From Acidovorax kalamii (GTDB lineage Bacteria > Pseudomonadota > Gammaproteobacteria > Burkholderiales > Burkholderiaceae_C): a stretch of DNA of 64,000 bases. The stretch lies in NCBI RefSeq assembly GCF_002245625.1, contig NZ_NOIG01000003.1, forward strand, positions 1 to 64,000. The letters are read 5' to 3'. Of this stretch, positions 7,983-16,867 are shown piece by piece (position 1 is the stretch's first letter; each line of letters opens with the position of its first letter). Below the pieces are notes generated by a model. It did not search any database and was not told the DNA's origin. It saw nothing but the letters and a program-made list of their open reading frames with translations. The position numbers and the translations under genes are program-made.

Positions 7983-10367
7983 ATGAACATCGACACCACG
8001 TCTTTGATCCGGGACATGGGCATGAACGCGGGCCTGCTGTGCTTTCTGGCCGCGCTGTACAGCATTGTCCTGAGCGGGCTGCGCCATCCTGATCTGAGCA
8101 TCCGGAAGGCGCGTCAGCGGTGGTTGCCCTGGATCACGGGGTTCCTGTTTGGGCTGACCGGCATCCTGACCATGCTCGTGCCGCTGCGGTTGGCCGAAGG
8201 CGTGATTGTTGATGCCCGGCTGGTGATGGCGGGCCTGGCCGGTGCTTATCTATCGCCCTTGGGGGCTGTCTTGTGCGCGGTGGTGCTGGGGGCCTACCGG
8301 CTCAGCCTGGGAGGCATCGGCAGCGGCCCGGCCATGGTGGGGATTGTGCTGACCACGGGCATCGGGTGGCTCTGGCAGCGCCACAGGCCATATTTTTCTC
8401 GGCAGCGCTTTGGAGCCTGGTCCGACGGGTTCTGGCTGGTTGGGCTGGGCTTCAGCCTGGCGGCGGGCGGCATGCTGGCGATACAGACCTTGCCGCCGGA
8501 GATCGCCCGAGCGGTCACCGCACGGTCCTGGATGGCGGTGGTGGTGATCTATCCCATCGGCACGGTGCTGCTGGGGTTTCTGCTCGACAACACGCAAAAG
8601 CTCAACCAGCGCGAAGAAGCCCTGGAGCAGACGGCCGAAACCTTGAAGACCATGCTCGCCGAAGCGCGCCAGGCCGCCAGCGTGTTCGTCAACAGCAAGG
8701 ACACGATCGCCATCGTGCAGCCGGATGGCACCGTACTGGATGTCAACCCGACCTACACCAACGTGCTGGGCTATTCGCGTGAAGAGCTGATTGGGAAGTC
8801 GTCCGCCGTCCTGCGCATTGACGAAGGGGGCGAAGCCACGTTCCTGCGCCGCGTGGCGCATGCTATCGAGCGGGACGGCCGATGGCATGGCGAGCTGGTA
8901 CGGCGCCGCAAGAATGGCGAGGCTTTTGTCTCTGAAGTCACCATCGAAGGCATCAAGGACCCGGACGGCGTGGTGCGCAAGTGGGTGTCGGTGGGCAAGG
9001 ATGTGACCGAGCAGCGCCGACTGGAGCAGGCGCTTCAGCAGTTTGGCAACTACGACGCCCTCACCGGCCTGTCCAGCCGCCGCCTGTTTGCCAAGGAACT
9101 CAACGCGGCCCTCCAGAAGCACACCGATGCCGCCGGCATCCTGGTTCTGTGTCTGCTGGACATCGACCAGTTCAAGGACCTCAACGAGCAATGGGGCCAG
9201 CCGCTGGCGGACCAGTTCCTTCGCGTGTTTGCCCAGCGCCTGCGGGCCGAGGCGGGGCCGGACAACCTCATTGGCCGCATTGGTGGCGACGAGTTTGCCG
9301 TGGCACTGAAAGACTGCGCACACACCGAGGCCGCCCTGCAACGGCTGGAAGCCCTGCGCCAGGCACTCGCGCGGACGGCGGTGCTGGACAACGCGCATCT
9401 GCGCCTGACCTGCAGCGCCGGGGTCACCTTCTACCCCGACGATGTCGCCGACGCCGACGGCCTGATCCGCCATGCAGACCTGGCGCTGTATGCGGCCAAG
9501 GAGCAAGGCAAAGACCGGATCGTGGTGTTCGACATCCAGCAGGGCCAGCGGGTGCAGGCGCGCAGGCACACGGCCAAGCTGGTCGAAGACGCCTTGCTGC
9601 AAGGCGAGATGGAGCTGTTCTTCCAGCCCAAGGTCAGGATCTCCGATGGGCAGGTCATCGGGGCGGAATCCCTGATCCGGTGGCACCACCCCGAGCGGGG
9701 CCTGCTGGCGCCGGGCGCCTTCATGGATGACATTGTGGGCACCCCTGCGGCCAGCAAGCTTGACTACTGGGTGCTGTCCGCTGCGTTCCAGGCCGGCCTC
9801 ACCCTCGTCGCCCAGGGCAGCCCCCTGCCCTTGAGCATCAACGTCGCTGTGTCCACGCTCATCGACAGCCGGTTTCAGCAGGAGGTCGGCCGGCTCATCC
9901 GGCAGCACCCTTCCCTGCCCCAGCCGTTTCTGGAGGTCGAGTTGCTGGAAACCGAGACCTTCAACGACCTCTCGGCCGTGGCTTATGTCATCCAGGGGCT
10001 GGACGAGCTGGGTGTGCAGTGCTCCATCGACGACTTCGGCACGGGCTATTCGTCGCTCACCTACCTGCAGCGCCTGCCCGCGCAGATTGTGAAGATCGAC
10101 CAGTCCTTCGTGCGCGACATGCTCAATGACGAGCGCGACCGGGCCCTGGTGCGCGGCATCGTGAGCCTGGCCCATGCGTTCCACCGCAACGTGGTGGCAG
10201 AAGGTGTGGAAACCCCCGCCCATGCCGAGGCCCTGCGTGACCTGGGCTGTGATGGTTTGCAGGGTTATGGCATTGCCAGGCCCATGCCGCTGCCAGATCT
10301 GGTCCACTGGATCCGCGCGTGGCAGCCACCGCCGGAGTGGGGCGGCGCCGGGCAGCCTATGCGCTGA
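7983..10367 (+). CDS. Membrane 5TMR-LYT/PAS/GGDEF/EAL cyclic-di-GMP protein
   Basis: This 794-residue inner-membrane signalling protein starts with five or six membrane helices of the 5TM-5TMR-LYT sensor type (residues about 15-205, with the typical GVIVDARLV and RLSLGGIG segments). A linker helix, a PAS domain (about 230-345), a GGDEF domain with an intact GGDEF motif and an EAL-like domain follow. The inhibitory RxxD site before GGDEF is missing (AGPD in its place). The EAL signature reads ESL, but the other phosphodiesterase residues are present (ETETF, IDDFGTGYSS, KIDQSFV, AEGVET). Both cyclase and phosphodiesterase activity are possible. Start: an upstream in-frame ATG at 7896 exists; I chose 7983 because it precedes the first membrane helix and has an AAGG site. 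It stands alone. Confidence 0.88.
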   Translation: MNIDTTSLIRDMGMNAGLLCFLAALYSIVLSGLRHPDLSIRKARQRWLPWITGFLFGLTGILTMLVPLRLAEGVIVDARLVMAGLAGAYLSPLGAVLCAVVLGAYRLSLGGIGSGPAMVGIVLTTGIGWLWQRHRPYFSRQRFGAWSDGFWLVGLGFSLAAGGMLAIQTLPPEIARAVTARSWMAVVVIYPIGTVLLGFLLDNTQKLNQREEALEQTAETLKTMLAEARQAASVFVNSKDTIAIVQPDGTVLDVNPTYTNVLGYSREELIGKSSAVLRIDEGGEATFLRRVAHAIERDGRWHGELVRRRKNGEAFVSEVTIEGIKDPDGVVRKWVSVGKDVTEQRRLEQALQQFGNYDALTGLSSRRLFAKELNAALQKHTDAAGILVLCLLDIDQFKDLNEQWGQPLADQFLRVFAQRLRAEAGPDNLIGRIGGDEFAVALKDCAHTEAALQRLEALRQALARTAVLDNAHLRLTCSAGVTFYPDDVADADGLIRHADLALYAAKEQGKDRIVVFDIQQGQRVQARRHTAKLVEDALLQGEMELFFQPKVRISDGQVIGAESLIRWHHPERGLLAPGAFMDDIVGTPAASKLDYWVLSAAFQAGLTLVAQGSPLPLSINVAVSTLIDSRFQQEVGRLIRQHPSLPQPFLEVELLETETFNDLSAVAYVIQGLDELGVQCSIDDFGTGYSSLTYLQRLPAQIVKIDQSFVRDMLNDERDRALVRGIVSLAHAFHRNVVAEGVETPAHAEALRDLGCDGLQGYGIARPMPLPDLVHWIRAWQPPPEWGGAGQPMR

Positions 10368-10465
10368 CCGCTGAGAGTTGGCCGTCCTGTTCACGCGCTG
10401 GCAACAGCGCAAACTGCTGCGTTTCCGGCGCTGCCCTCCTCCCCCAGCCGCTACCATCCACGCCC

Positions 10466-11266
10466 ATGAATCCTTCACGCCCTGCCCCCTCCCTCCCGTC
10501 TTCCGTCCACTTTGGCCACACAGGCCGCGTCTGCATCGTCACCGGCGGTGCGCAAGGCATTGGCGAAGCCTGCGTGCGCCGCTTTGCCGCCGAAGGTGCC
10601 AAGCCCGTCATCGTGGATGTGGACGATGCCCGTGGCCAGGCCTTGGCTGCCGAACTGGGCGCGCTGTATGTGCGCTGCGATGTGGGCGACAAGGCCCAGG
10701 TAGATGCTCTGGTGGCCCAGGTGCTGGCGGCGCATGGGCGCATTGATGTGCTGGTGAACAACGCGGGCATCTTCCGCGCGGCCGATTTTCTGGAGGTGAC
10801 CGAGGCGGACTTTGACGCAGTGCTGCGGGTCAACCTCAAAGGCGCGTTCCTGGTGGGCCAGGCCGTGGCGCGGGCCATGGTTGCATCGGGTGGCGGCGCC
10901 ATCGTCAACATGAGTTCGGTCAACGGCGTGCTGGCCATTCCCAACATCGCCAGCTACAACGTGAGCAAAGGCGGCGTGAACCAGCTCACGCGGGTGATGG
11001 CACTGGCGTTGGCCGACAGGAACATCCGCGTGAACGCCGTGGCCCCCGGCACCATTGCCACCGAACTGGCCGCCAAGGCGGTGCTGACCAGCGAGGAAGC
11101 CAAACACAAGATCATGAGCCGCACGCCGATGAAGCGCCTGGGCGAGCCGTCGGAGATTGCCGATGTGGTGGCCTGGCTGGCCAGTGACGCCGCCAGCTAC
11201 GTCACGGGCGAGATCGTGACGGTGGACGGCGGGCGTATGACGCTGAACTACACCGTGCCGGTGTAG
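10466..11266 (+). CDS. SDR family NAD(P)-dependent oxidoreductase
   Basis: This is a classical short-chain dehydrogenase of 266 residues: nucleotide-binding TGGAQGIG near residue 28, the NNAG motif, catalytic Ser in NMSSVNG and the YxxxK pair in SYNVSKGG, and a C-terminal GEIVTVDGG motif. The DVD at the end of β2 suggests NAD(H) preference. The substrate cannot be read from the sequence. The frame is open 49 codons upstream, but that part overlaps the preceding gene; the ATG at 10466 gives the family length. The stop codon TAG is the first triplet of a copy of the dispersed intergenic repeat. Confidence 0.88.
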   Translation: MNPSRPAPSLPSSVHFGHTGRVCIVTGGAQGIGEACVRRFAAEGAKPVIVDVDDARGQALAAELGALYVRCDVGDKAQVDALVAQVLAAHGRIDVLVNNAGIFRAADFLEVTEADFDAVLRVNLKGAFLVGQAVARAMVASGGGAIVNMSSVNGVLAIPNIASYNVSKGGVNQLTRVMALALADRNIRVNAVAPGTIATELAAKAVLTSEEAKHKIMSRTPMKRLGEPSEIADVVAWLASDAASYVTGEIVTVDGGRMTLNYTVPV

Positions 11267-11327
11267 CTATGCGCTATTGAATTGATAGCTTGAAGGGCAA
11301 TGCCATCAGGCGGTAGGGCCGGTTTTT
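11264..11327 (+). repeat. Dispersed Comamonadaceae-type repeat, copy 1
   Basis: The copy reads CTATTGAATTGATAGCTT, then a spacer, then TAGGGCCGGTTTTTA. The ATAGC arms pair and the end is a GC run plus T-tract, so it may work as a terminator between the convergent SDR and MATE genes. It supplies the stop codon of the SDR gene. Confidence 0.65.
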
Positions 11328-11336
11328 ATTCGCATT

Positions 11337-12758
11337 TCAGGCCTGTGCCACGCGCCGCAGCAGCCCCGACATGCTGCGCGGCCAGCCCACCCGGCCAAAC
11401 CAGGCACCGCCCGCAATGGCCCAGGCGTTGATCAGCCCATACAGCACCAGCGCCCCGCCCTGCGCAGCAAACACGGCCTGCAGCCCGCCGCCCCAGCGCA
11501 GGGCCAGCCAGCCCCCGGCCACGGCCACCGCCAGCCGGGCGATGTTGCCGATCACCGGCCACATCAGGCGCCCAGCCCCTTGCGAGGCAAAGTACAGCAC
11601 CAGGCCCAGGCCAAAGAAGCCATACATCGGGCCAACGGTGCGCAGATAGAGCGCGCCGGATTCGAGCATGGCCGGGTCGCTGTTGAACAGCCGCAGCCAG
11701 GTGGCAGGGTAAGCGGCGGCCCAGAGCCCGATGGCCTCGGCCATGGCAAAGGCCATGGCCGCGCCGATCCAGGTGGCGCGCAGCGCCCGCTCGCGCTGGC
11801 CTGCGCCAATGCAGGTGCCGACCATGGCCACCAGGGGCGCGCCCAGGCCGAACACCAGCGGCACCAGCAGGTACTCGAGCCGCGACGCCGTGCCATAGCC
11901 CGCAATGGCCGCCGTGCCAAAGCCGCCCACCAGCGCCGTTGTCACGCCAATCGCAAGGTTGGTGGCCACGGTGGAGACCGTGCCCACCAGGCCCACGCGC
12001 AGGATGTCTTTGAACAGCGCCCAGCGAAAACGGATGTGCGCCAGCGACGGCCGCAGCAGGCTGCGTGGCGACCACAGGTAGGCCGCCAGCACCGCGCTGC
12101 CCACCGCGTAGTACGCCATCAGCGCAATGGCGCCGCCCGCAATGCCCAAGCCCGGCAGCGGGCCCCAGCCAAAGATCAGCAGGGGCGACAGCGGCACCAG
12201 CACGACCGCGCCCAGCACCGTCACATACGCCGGCACAGCCATGTTGCCCGTGCCACGGATCACGGCCGAGAGGGTGTTGAACAGCCAGACCAGCACCGCG
12301 CCCGCAAACACCCAGTTGGAGTAGACCAGCGCCGCCTCCAGCGCCCCGCCCGTGCCGCCCATGCGGGTGTAGAGCCAGCGCCCTCCTCCCACCACGCCCA
12401 CGGTGAAGACCAGCGCAAACACTGCCGCAATGGCCAGCGCGTGCAGCACCAGCGCATCGGCATCGTCACGCCGCCGTGCGCCCAGCGCGCGCGCAATGGC
12501 CGAGGCAATGCCGCCGCCCATGGCACCGGCCGAGGTCATCTGCATGAGCATGACCACCGGGAACACCAGTGCCATGCCCGCCAGCGCGTCGGTGCCCAAC
12601 TGGCCCACAAAATAGGTTTCGATCAGGCCCACGCCCGCCTGGGCCAGCATGACCAGCACATTGGGCATGGCCAGGCGCAGCAAGGTGGGGGCGATGGGCG
12701 CCTCCAGCAGCAGGCGCGTGCGCGGGTCGAGCGCCGGGGTCGCTGCTGCGGTGCTCAT
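11337..12758 (-). CDS. MATE family multidrug/Na+ efflux transporter
   Basis: This 473-residue inner-membrane protein has 12 predicted hydrophobic segments in two similar halves, the mark of MATE antiporters. Typical features are visible, including LAMPNVLVMLAQAGVGLIETYFVG at the first helices (split here as LAMPNVLVML and AGVGLIETYF) and GMALVFPVVMLMQ. Such transporters export cationic drugs or metabolites against H+ or Na+. Its ATG overlaps the stop of the upstream MaoC gene (ATGA, 12755-12758), so the two are translationally coupled. The substrate is unknown. Confidence 0.88.
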   Translation of the reverse strand: MSTAAATPALDPRTRLLLEAPIAPTLLRLAMPNVLVMLAQAGVGLIETYFVGQLGTDALAGMALVFPVVMLMQMTSAGAMGGGIASAIARALGARRRDDADALVLHALAIAAVFALVFTVGVVGGGRWLYTRMGGTGGALEAALVYSNWVFAGAVLVWLFNTLSAVIRGTGNMAVPAYVTVLGAVVLVPLSPLLIFGWGPLPGLGIAGGAIALMAYYAVGSAVLAAYLWSPRSLLRPSLAHIRFRWALFKDILRVGLVGTVSTVATNLAIGVTTALVGGFGTAAIAGYGTASRLEYLLVPLVFGLGAPLVAMVGTCIGAGQRERALRATWIGAAMAFAMAEAIGLWAAAYPATWLRLFNSDPAMLESGALYLRTVGPMYGFFGLGLVLYFASQGAGRLMWPVIGNIARLAVAVAGGWLALRWGGGLQAVFAAQGGALVLYGLINAWAIAGGAWFGRVGWPRSMSGLLRRVAQA

Positions 12759-13291
12759 GAAGCCGCCCCTGCTGCTGCGGTGGGTGCAGTGAGTGCGGTT
12801 GCTGCGCCGGGCCGCCGTGGCACCACGATCCGCACGGTGGACAGCTGCAGCACGTCGCCATGCTGGTTGCGGGTTTCGCTGCGCACCGTGACCATGCCCC
12901 GGTCAGGCTTGGATTTGGAAGGCTGGACCTCCATCACTTCGCTCACCACATGCAGCACATCGCTGGCGCGGGTGGGCCGGGGCCAGCTGATCTCGGCCCC
13001 GGCGCCGATGATGCCGCCCGCAATCGGCAGCCCCGTGGTCACCTGCAGCCGCATGGTGATGGCCGCCGTGTGCCAGCCGCTGGCGGCCAGCCCGCCAAAC
13101 AGCGTGGCGCGGCCTGCGGCGTCGTCCAGGTGAAAGGGCTGTGGGTCGAACTGTGCTGCAAATGCCTTGATCTGGGCCTCGTCCATGGCGTGTTCGCCGC
13201 TGGTATAGCGGTCGCCCACGGCCATGTCGTCCAGGTACAGCGGGGTGTGCGTTTCGGGCAATGCGGCGGCTGCCGCCAGGGTGGATGTCAT
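12755..13291 (-). CDS. MaoC-like hot-dog dehydratase
   Basis: This 178-residue protein is of the MaoC/R-hydratase type. The N-terminal region carries YLDDMAVGDRY, and the hydratase motif region FAAQFDPQPFHLDDA supplies the Asp and His typical of enoyl-CoA hydratase 2 folds. GGLAASGWHTAAITMRL is the usual next helix. It probably hydrates an enoyl-thioester; the substrate is unknown. Its start lies 40 bases downstream of the MFS gene on the same strand, and it overlaps the MATE gene by four bases. A MarR-MFS-MaoC-MATE operon is therefore likely. Confidence 0.85.
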   Translation of the reverse strand: MTSTLAAAAALPETHTPLYLDDMAVGDRYTSGEHAMDEAQIKAFAAQFDPQPFHLDDAAGRATLFGGLAASGWHTAAITMRLQVTTGLPIAGGIIGAGAEISWPRPTRASDVLHVVSEVMEVQPSKSKPDRGMVTVRSETRNQHGDVLQLSTVRIVVPRRPGAATALTAPTAAAGAAS

Positions 13292-13331
13292 GGCAGGTTG
13301 CTTTCGATGTCGAAGAAAAATGCGTGGGCGG

Positions 13332-14594
13332 TCAGGCCGCAGCGGCAGCGGCCCGGCGCGGCAGCGGCGATTCGCGGATGGGCAGGTTCACCAGCGCGGC
13401 CCCGGCAGCCAGCGCGATGTCGATGTACCAGACCCAGTCGTAGCTGCCCGTGGCCTGGAAGACGCTGCCACCCAGGTAGGCGCCCAGAAAACCGCCGATC
13501 TGGTGCGACAGCATCACGATGCCAAACAGCATCGCCATGTTGGCCGTGCCAAACATCTTGGCCACCAGGCCCGCCGTGGGCGGCACGGTCGAGAGAAAGG
13601 TCACGCCCATCACAGCAGCAAACACCAGCACCACGGTGGGCGTTTTGGGTGCTAGCAAAAAGATGAGCACCGCGATGCCCCGTGTGGCGTACAGCAGCGC
13701 CAGCAGCGACTTCATGCGCCAGCGGCCTACGGCCCAGCCCATGGCCAGGCTGCCGACGATGTTGAACAGCCCGATCACGGCCAGCGCCCAGCCGCCCACG
13801 TCGGGGGCCAGCCCACAGGCGGCGATCACGCCCGGCAGGTGGGTGGCCAGAAAGGCGACATGGAAGCCGCAGACCAGAAAACCCGCCGCCAGATATCGGT
13901 AGCTGGGCGTGGCCAGCGCCTGCGCTATGGCCTCGCGCGCAGTCAGCGCCTTCTGGCCCGATGCGGCAGCGGCCTGCGCCGCCAGCGCGTTGGAATTGCC
14001 CTTGAGCACCCACACCGCAGGCAGCGCCAGCAGCACCAGCACGCCCAGCCACTGCATGGCGTTGGCCCAGCCCACGGCGGCCGTCAGGCTGATGGCAATG
14101 GGCGCCATCACAAACTGACCAAACGAACCACCTGCGTTGACGATGCCGCTGGCTAACCCGCGCTTGTGCGCAGGCACCAGCCGCGCCGTGGCCGCCATCA
14201 GCACCGAGGGGCCGGCCATGCCCGCCCCTCCCGCGGCCAGCACGCCAACCGCAAAAATCAGCCCGGCGGTGGTGGTCATGTAGGGGGTGATGAAGGTGCC
14301 CAGCGCCACCAGCGCCACGCCCAGCAGGATGACGCGGCCGGTGCCGATGCGGTCGGCCACTGCGCCGGCAAACGGCTGGGTCAGGCCCCACCACAGCTGG
14401 CCAAAGGCAAACGCGAGGCTGATGCTGCCAATGCCCAGCGCGGTGGAGGTGTTCAGCGCCGAGAGGAACAGGCCCATGGTCTGGCGTGTGCCCATGGTCA
14501 GCGCAAAGGTGCCTGCGGCCGCCAGCAGCACCAGCCACAGGGCGATGGTGGGTGCGGCCGACCTGGTTTGGGTGGGCTGGGTGTCAGTCGTCAT
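13332..14594 (-). CDS. MFS transporter
   Basis: This 420-residue protein has 12 hydrophobic helices. The loop 2-3 signature is visible as GAVADRIGTGRVIL, and an early GTRQTMGLFLSAL helix resembles the oxalate/formate antiporter or NNP-type subgroup. I cannot tell whether it imports or exports. The frame is open 28 codons further, but the ATG at 14594 removes overlap with the MarR gene except for 11 bases, which implies translational coupling. Control by the upstream MarR protein is likely. Confidence 0.85.
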   Translation of the reverse strand: MTTDTQPTQTRSAAPTIALWLVLLAAAGTFALTMGTRQTMGLFLSALNTSTALGIGSISLAFAFGQLWWGLTQPFAGAVADRIGTGRVILLGVALVALGTFITPYMTTTAGLIFAVGVLAAGGAGMAGPSVLMAATARLVPAHKRGLASGIVNAGGSFGQFVMAPIAISLTAAVGWANAMQWLGVLVLLALPAVWVLKGNSNALAAQAAAASGQKALTAREAIAQALATPSYRYLAAGFLVCGFHVAFLATHLPGVIAACGLAPDVGGWALAVIGLFNIVGSLAMGWAVGRWRMKSLLALLYATRGIAVLIFLLAPKTPTVVLVFAAVMGVTFLSTVPPTAGLVAKMFGTANMAMLFGIVMLSHQIGGFLGAYLGGSVFQATGSYDWVWYIDIALAAGAALVNLPIRESPLPRRAAAAAA

Positions 14595-15084
14595 GGCCGG
14601 TCTCCTGGTTGGGCAGCGCAGCCAGCAACTGCAGTGAATCGTCCACCAGTGCATGCAGTGCCACCACGCGTTCGGCACCCAGGGCGTCGTTCAGGGCCAG
14701 CTGGGCGGCTTTCCAGTGGCGCTGGGCCTCGGCGCGTTTGTCGCGGCCCGCGTCGGTGATGTGCACCAGGCGGCTGCGCGCGTCGGTGCCCGCCTCCAGC
14801 GTGACCCAGCCTGCGTCCACCAGCGGGCGCAGATTGCGGGTGAGTGTGGAGGCGTCCATCTTCATCTCGGCCGCCAGATCGCCCGGGCGGATCGGCCCGA
14901 GCTTGAGCACGTGGGACAACAGCGAATACTGCGTGGTCTTGAGCCCGCAGCGGGCCATTTCCACGTCGTAGTGGTTGGCCACACGGCGCATGAGCTGGCG
15001 CAGCTTGAAGTTGGTGCAGCCCTGCGGCACTGCAGTGGTTGCGGCAGAAGCGCCAAGGCGCTGGGGGCTGGTTTCGGCTTGCAT
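14584..15084 (-). CDS. MarR family transcriptional regulator
   Basis: This 166-residue winged-helix regulator has recognition-helix region [20 protein letters not shown] and wing [16 protein letters not shown], both typical of MarR proteins, flanked by dimerisation helices at both ends. It leads the MFS-MaoC-MATE operon and is divergent from a thioesterase gene. The shared 73-base promoter holds two TTGnAT-type palindromes (15093-15119) that are probably its operators, so it would control both directions. Confidence 0.87.
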   Translation of the reverse strand: MQAETSPQRLGASAATTAVPQGCTNFKLRQLMRRVANHYDVEMARCGLKTTQYSLLSHVLKLGPIRPGDLAAEMKMDASTLTRNLRPLVDAGWVTLEAGTDARSRLVHITDAGRDKRAEAQRHWKAAQLALNDALGAERVVALHALVDDSLQLLAALPNQETGHDD

Positions 15085-15092
15085 GGATTTAA

Positions 15093-15119
15093 TTGTATCT
15101 GCAATAATTGCATATGCAA
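15093..15119. promoter_or_regulatory. Twin palindromic operator, probably for MarR
   Basis: TTGCATATGCAA (15108-15119) is a perfect 12-bp palindrome, and TTGTATCTGCAA (15093-15104) is an imperfect copy 15 bases upstream. Both lie between the divergent MarR and thioesterase genes. Size and position fit MarR dimer sites. Confidence 0.65.
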
Positions 15120-15157
15120 GTCATCGATTTCAACCACGGCAACGACCAGGACACCCC

Positions 15158-15709
15158 ATGACCCAACACAACCACCTCGAACACTGGCTGGCGCAGGAGC
15201 GCGACATCCTCGTCACCCTGGACGCAGGCCCCGGCCCGGGTGTGGCCCGGCGCGACCAGATCGCCCACCTGAACGGCCTGCAGCAGATGCAGGCCATGCT
15301 GCGCGGCGAGCTGCCCTACGCCGCCATCGCCAAGACGCTGGATTTTTTGATTGTGGAAGTGGGCGACGGCACGGCCGTCTTCCAGGGCACGCCGCGCGCA
15401 GAACACCTCAACCCCATGGGCACAGTGCACGGCGGCTGGTTTGCCACCCTGCTCGACTCGGCCCTAGGCTGCGCCGTGCACACGCGCATGGAGCCCGGGC
15501 GCGGGTACACCACGGCCGAGCTGGGCATCAACCTCGTCAAGGCAATCACCCCCAAGGTGCAGCGCGTGCGCGCCGAAGGCCGCGTGATCCACAGCGGGCG
15601 CCAACTGGCCACGGCCGAAGCTCGCCTGGTGGGGCCGGACGGCACGCTGTATGCCCACGCCACCACCACCTGTCTGGTTTTCGACTTGCCTGCACAATCG
15701 AAGGGATGA
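15158..15709 (+). CDS. PaaI-type hot-dog thioesterase
   Basis: This 183-residue protein has a hot-dog thioesterase core: [23 protein letters not shown] (split: [19 protein letters not shown]) is the HGG-type active-site helix, and [14 protein letters not shown] and ATTTCLVFD complete the fold. It should hydrolyse an acyl-CoA, likely aromatic or medium-chain. The frame is open upstream across the MarR gene, but the ATG at 15158 gives the usual length. Its last bases overlap the start of gloA (ATGA), giving a two-gene operon. Confidence 0.85.
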   Translation: MTQHNHLEHWLAQERDILVTLDAGPGPGVARRDQIAHLNGLQQMQAMLRGELPYAAIAKTLDFLIVEVGDGTAVFQGTPRAEHLNPMGTVHGGWFATLLDSALGCAVHTRMEPGRGYTTAELGINLVKAITPKVQRVRAEGRVIHSGRQLATAEARLVGPDGTLYAHATTTCLVFDLPAQSKG

Positions 15710-16119
15710 AATTCCTCCACACGATGCTGCGCGTTGGCAACCTTCAACGCTCGATTGATTTCTATACCAACGTCCTGGGCATGCAGTTGCTGCGCCAGTC
15801 CGAAAACCCCGAGTACAAATACTCGCTGGCCTTTCTGGGCTTCGAGGGCGGCAACCCCGGGCAGGCCGAGATTGAACTGACCTACAACTGGGGCGTGGAA
15901 AGCTACGAGATGGGCACGGCCTACGGCCACATTGCCTTGGGGGTGCCCGATGCGTATGCCGCGTGCGAGAAGATCAAGGCTTCGGGCGGCAATGTGACGC
16001 GCGAAGCGGGCCCGGTGAAAGGCGGCACCACGGTGATCGCGTTTGTGACCGACCCCGATGGCTACAAAATCGAGCTGATCCAGCGCGCCGAGGGCGCCGC
16101 TGGCGCAGGCCTGCGTTGA
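15706..16119 (+). CDS. gloA: Lactoylglutathione lyase (glyoxalase I)
   Basis: This 137-residue protein converts the methylglyoxal-glutathione hemithioacetal into S-lactoylglutathione. The four metal ligands are visible in order: His in FLHTMLRV, Glu in AEIELTYN, His in YGHIALGV and Glu in YKIELIQ. It closely resembles the Ni-type bacterial GloA in length and motifs. It overlaps the upstream thioesterase by four bases. Start ATG at 15706 aligns with the conserved N-terminus. Confidence 0.95.
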   Translation: MKFLHTMLRVGNLQRSIDFYTNVLGMQLLRQSENPEYKYSLAFLGFEGGNPGQAEIELTYNWGVESYEMGTAYGHIALGVPDAYAACEKIKASGGNVTREAGPVKGGTTVIAFVTDPDGYKIELIQRAEGAAGAGLR

Positions 16120-16122
16120 TGA

Positions 16123-16178
16123 TTGCTATCAATAATATAGCTGCTTTGGCATGATGGGCGCGCGCAGACGGCTTTTTT
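16123..16178 (+). repeat. Dispersed Comamonadaceae-type repeat, copy 2
   Basis: The copy reads GCTATCAATAATATAGCTGC, a spacer, GCGCGCAGACGGC and a T6 run. It follows the gloA stop codon by four bases and precedes a proper hairpin terminator. Confidence 0.7.
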
Positions 16179-16188
16179 GCCCATAAAA

Positions 16189-16212
16189 AAACCCGGCTTG
16201 GCCGGGTTTCTT
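16189..16212. terminator. Bidirectional intrinsic terminator
   Basis: The stem AAACCCGGC/GCCGGGTTT with a three-base loop sits between the convergent gloA and OmpA-like genes, with A- and T-runs on its two sides. It can stop transcription from both directions. Confidence 0.85.
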
Positions 16213-16235
16213 TATGGAGTGCAGGGGTGCAGTTG

Positions 16236-16772
16236 TTACAGCGCGCCCAGGCCCACTTCCACGCGGCGGGCTTCGGCATTGCTGCCGCTGGCCGTGGTTT
16301 CTTCTGGCTTCTTCAGCTCAATCTTGTCTTCAGCCACACCCAGTGCCTTGAGGGCGTCGCGCACGGCAAAGGCGCGCTGCTTGGCCAGCTCGGCGTTCAG
16401 GGCGGCGTCGCCCGTGGCGTCGTGAAAGCCCGAGACCACGGCCTTCTTGCCTTCGGCCACACCCTTGACCACATCGGCCAGGGCCTCGTTGGCACCGCCC
16501 GCCAGGTCGGCCTTGGCGGTGGCAAAGTAGAACTTCACCACACCGTTTTCCACCCGCACGCTGGCCTCGTCGGCCGCGGCAGCTGCAGCATCAGCGGCGG
16601 GTGCCGCTGGCGCGCTGCTTGCAACAGCAGTGGCCGCAGGCTTGGCCGCGCCCGAAGCGCCGACGCGCTTCACCACCACGGTGCCCACCACGGCCGAAAT
16701 CACCAGCGCAATCAGCGCAAACAGGAAGCCAAGGGCAAAACGTTGTTGGCTATCGTCGTCAGAACTGGACAT
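16236..16772 (-). CDS. OmpA-like domain protein with one membrane anchor
   Basis: This 178-residue protein has a short cytosolic N-terminus, one membrane helix (about 18-38), an Ala/Pro-rich linker (45-75) and a periplasmic OmpA-C-like domain. That domain retains VKFYFATAKADL and the closing NAEARRVEVGL, where the Arg contacts diaminopimelate in peptidoglycan. The conserved central NxxLsxxRA segment is present as NAELAKQRAFAVRDAL. It probably links the inner membrane to the cell wall. Start: the in-frame ATG at 16865 is rejected because 16772 precedes the polar MSSSDDD segment and a GGGGGA-type site lies upstream. Confidence 0.85.
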   Translation of the reverse strand: MSSSDDDSQQRFALGFLFALIALVISAVVGTVVVKRVGASGAAKPAATAVASSAPAAPAADAAAAAADEASVRVENGVVKFYFATAKADLAGGANEALADVVKGVAEGKKAVVSGFHDATGDAALNAELAKQRAFAVRDALKALGVAEDKIELKKPEETTASGSNAEARRVEVGLGAL

Positions 16773-16867
16773 GGAAAATCCCCCGAGTGATGAATGAATG
16801 GATGAGCGAATGGCCAAGCCTTGGGGCCCGGCCTGCTGAACAAAGCTTTCGATTGTAGAGTGCACCC

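Noticed and set aside
8250-10478. Long minus-strand open frame across the GGDEF-EAL gene
   Set aside because: Same reason: mirror of a GC-rich coding sequence, with no recognisable protein features.
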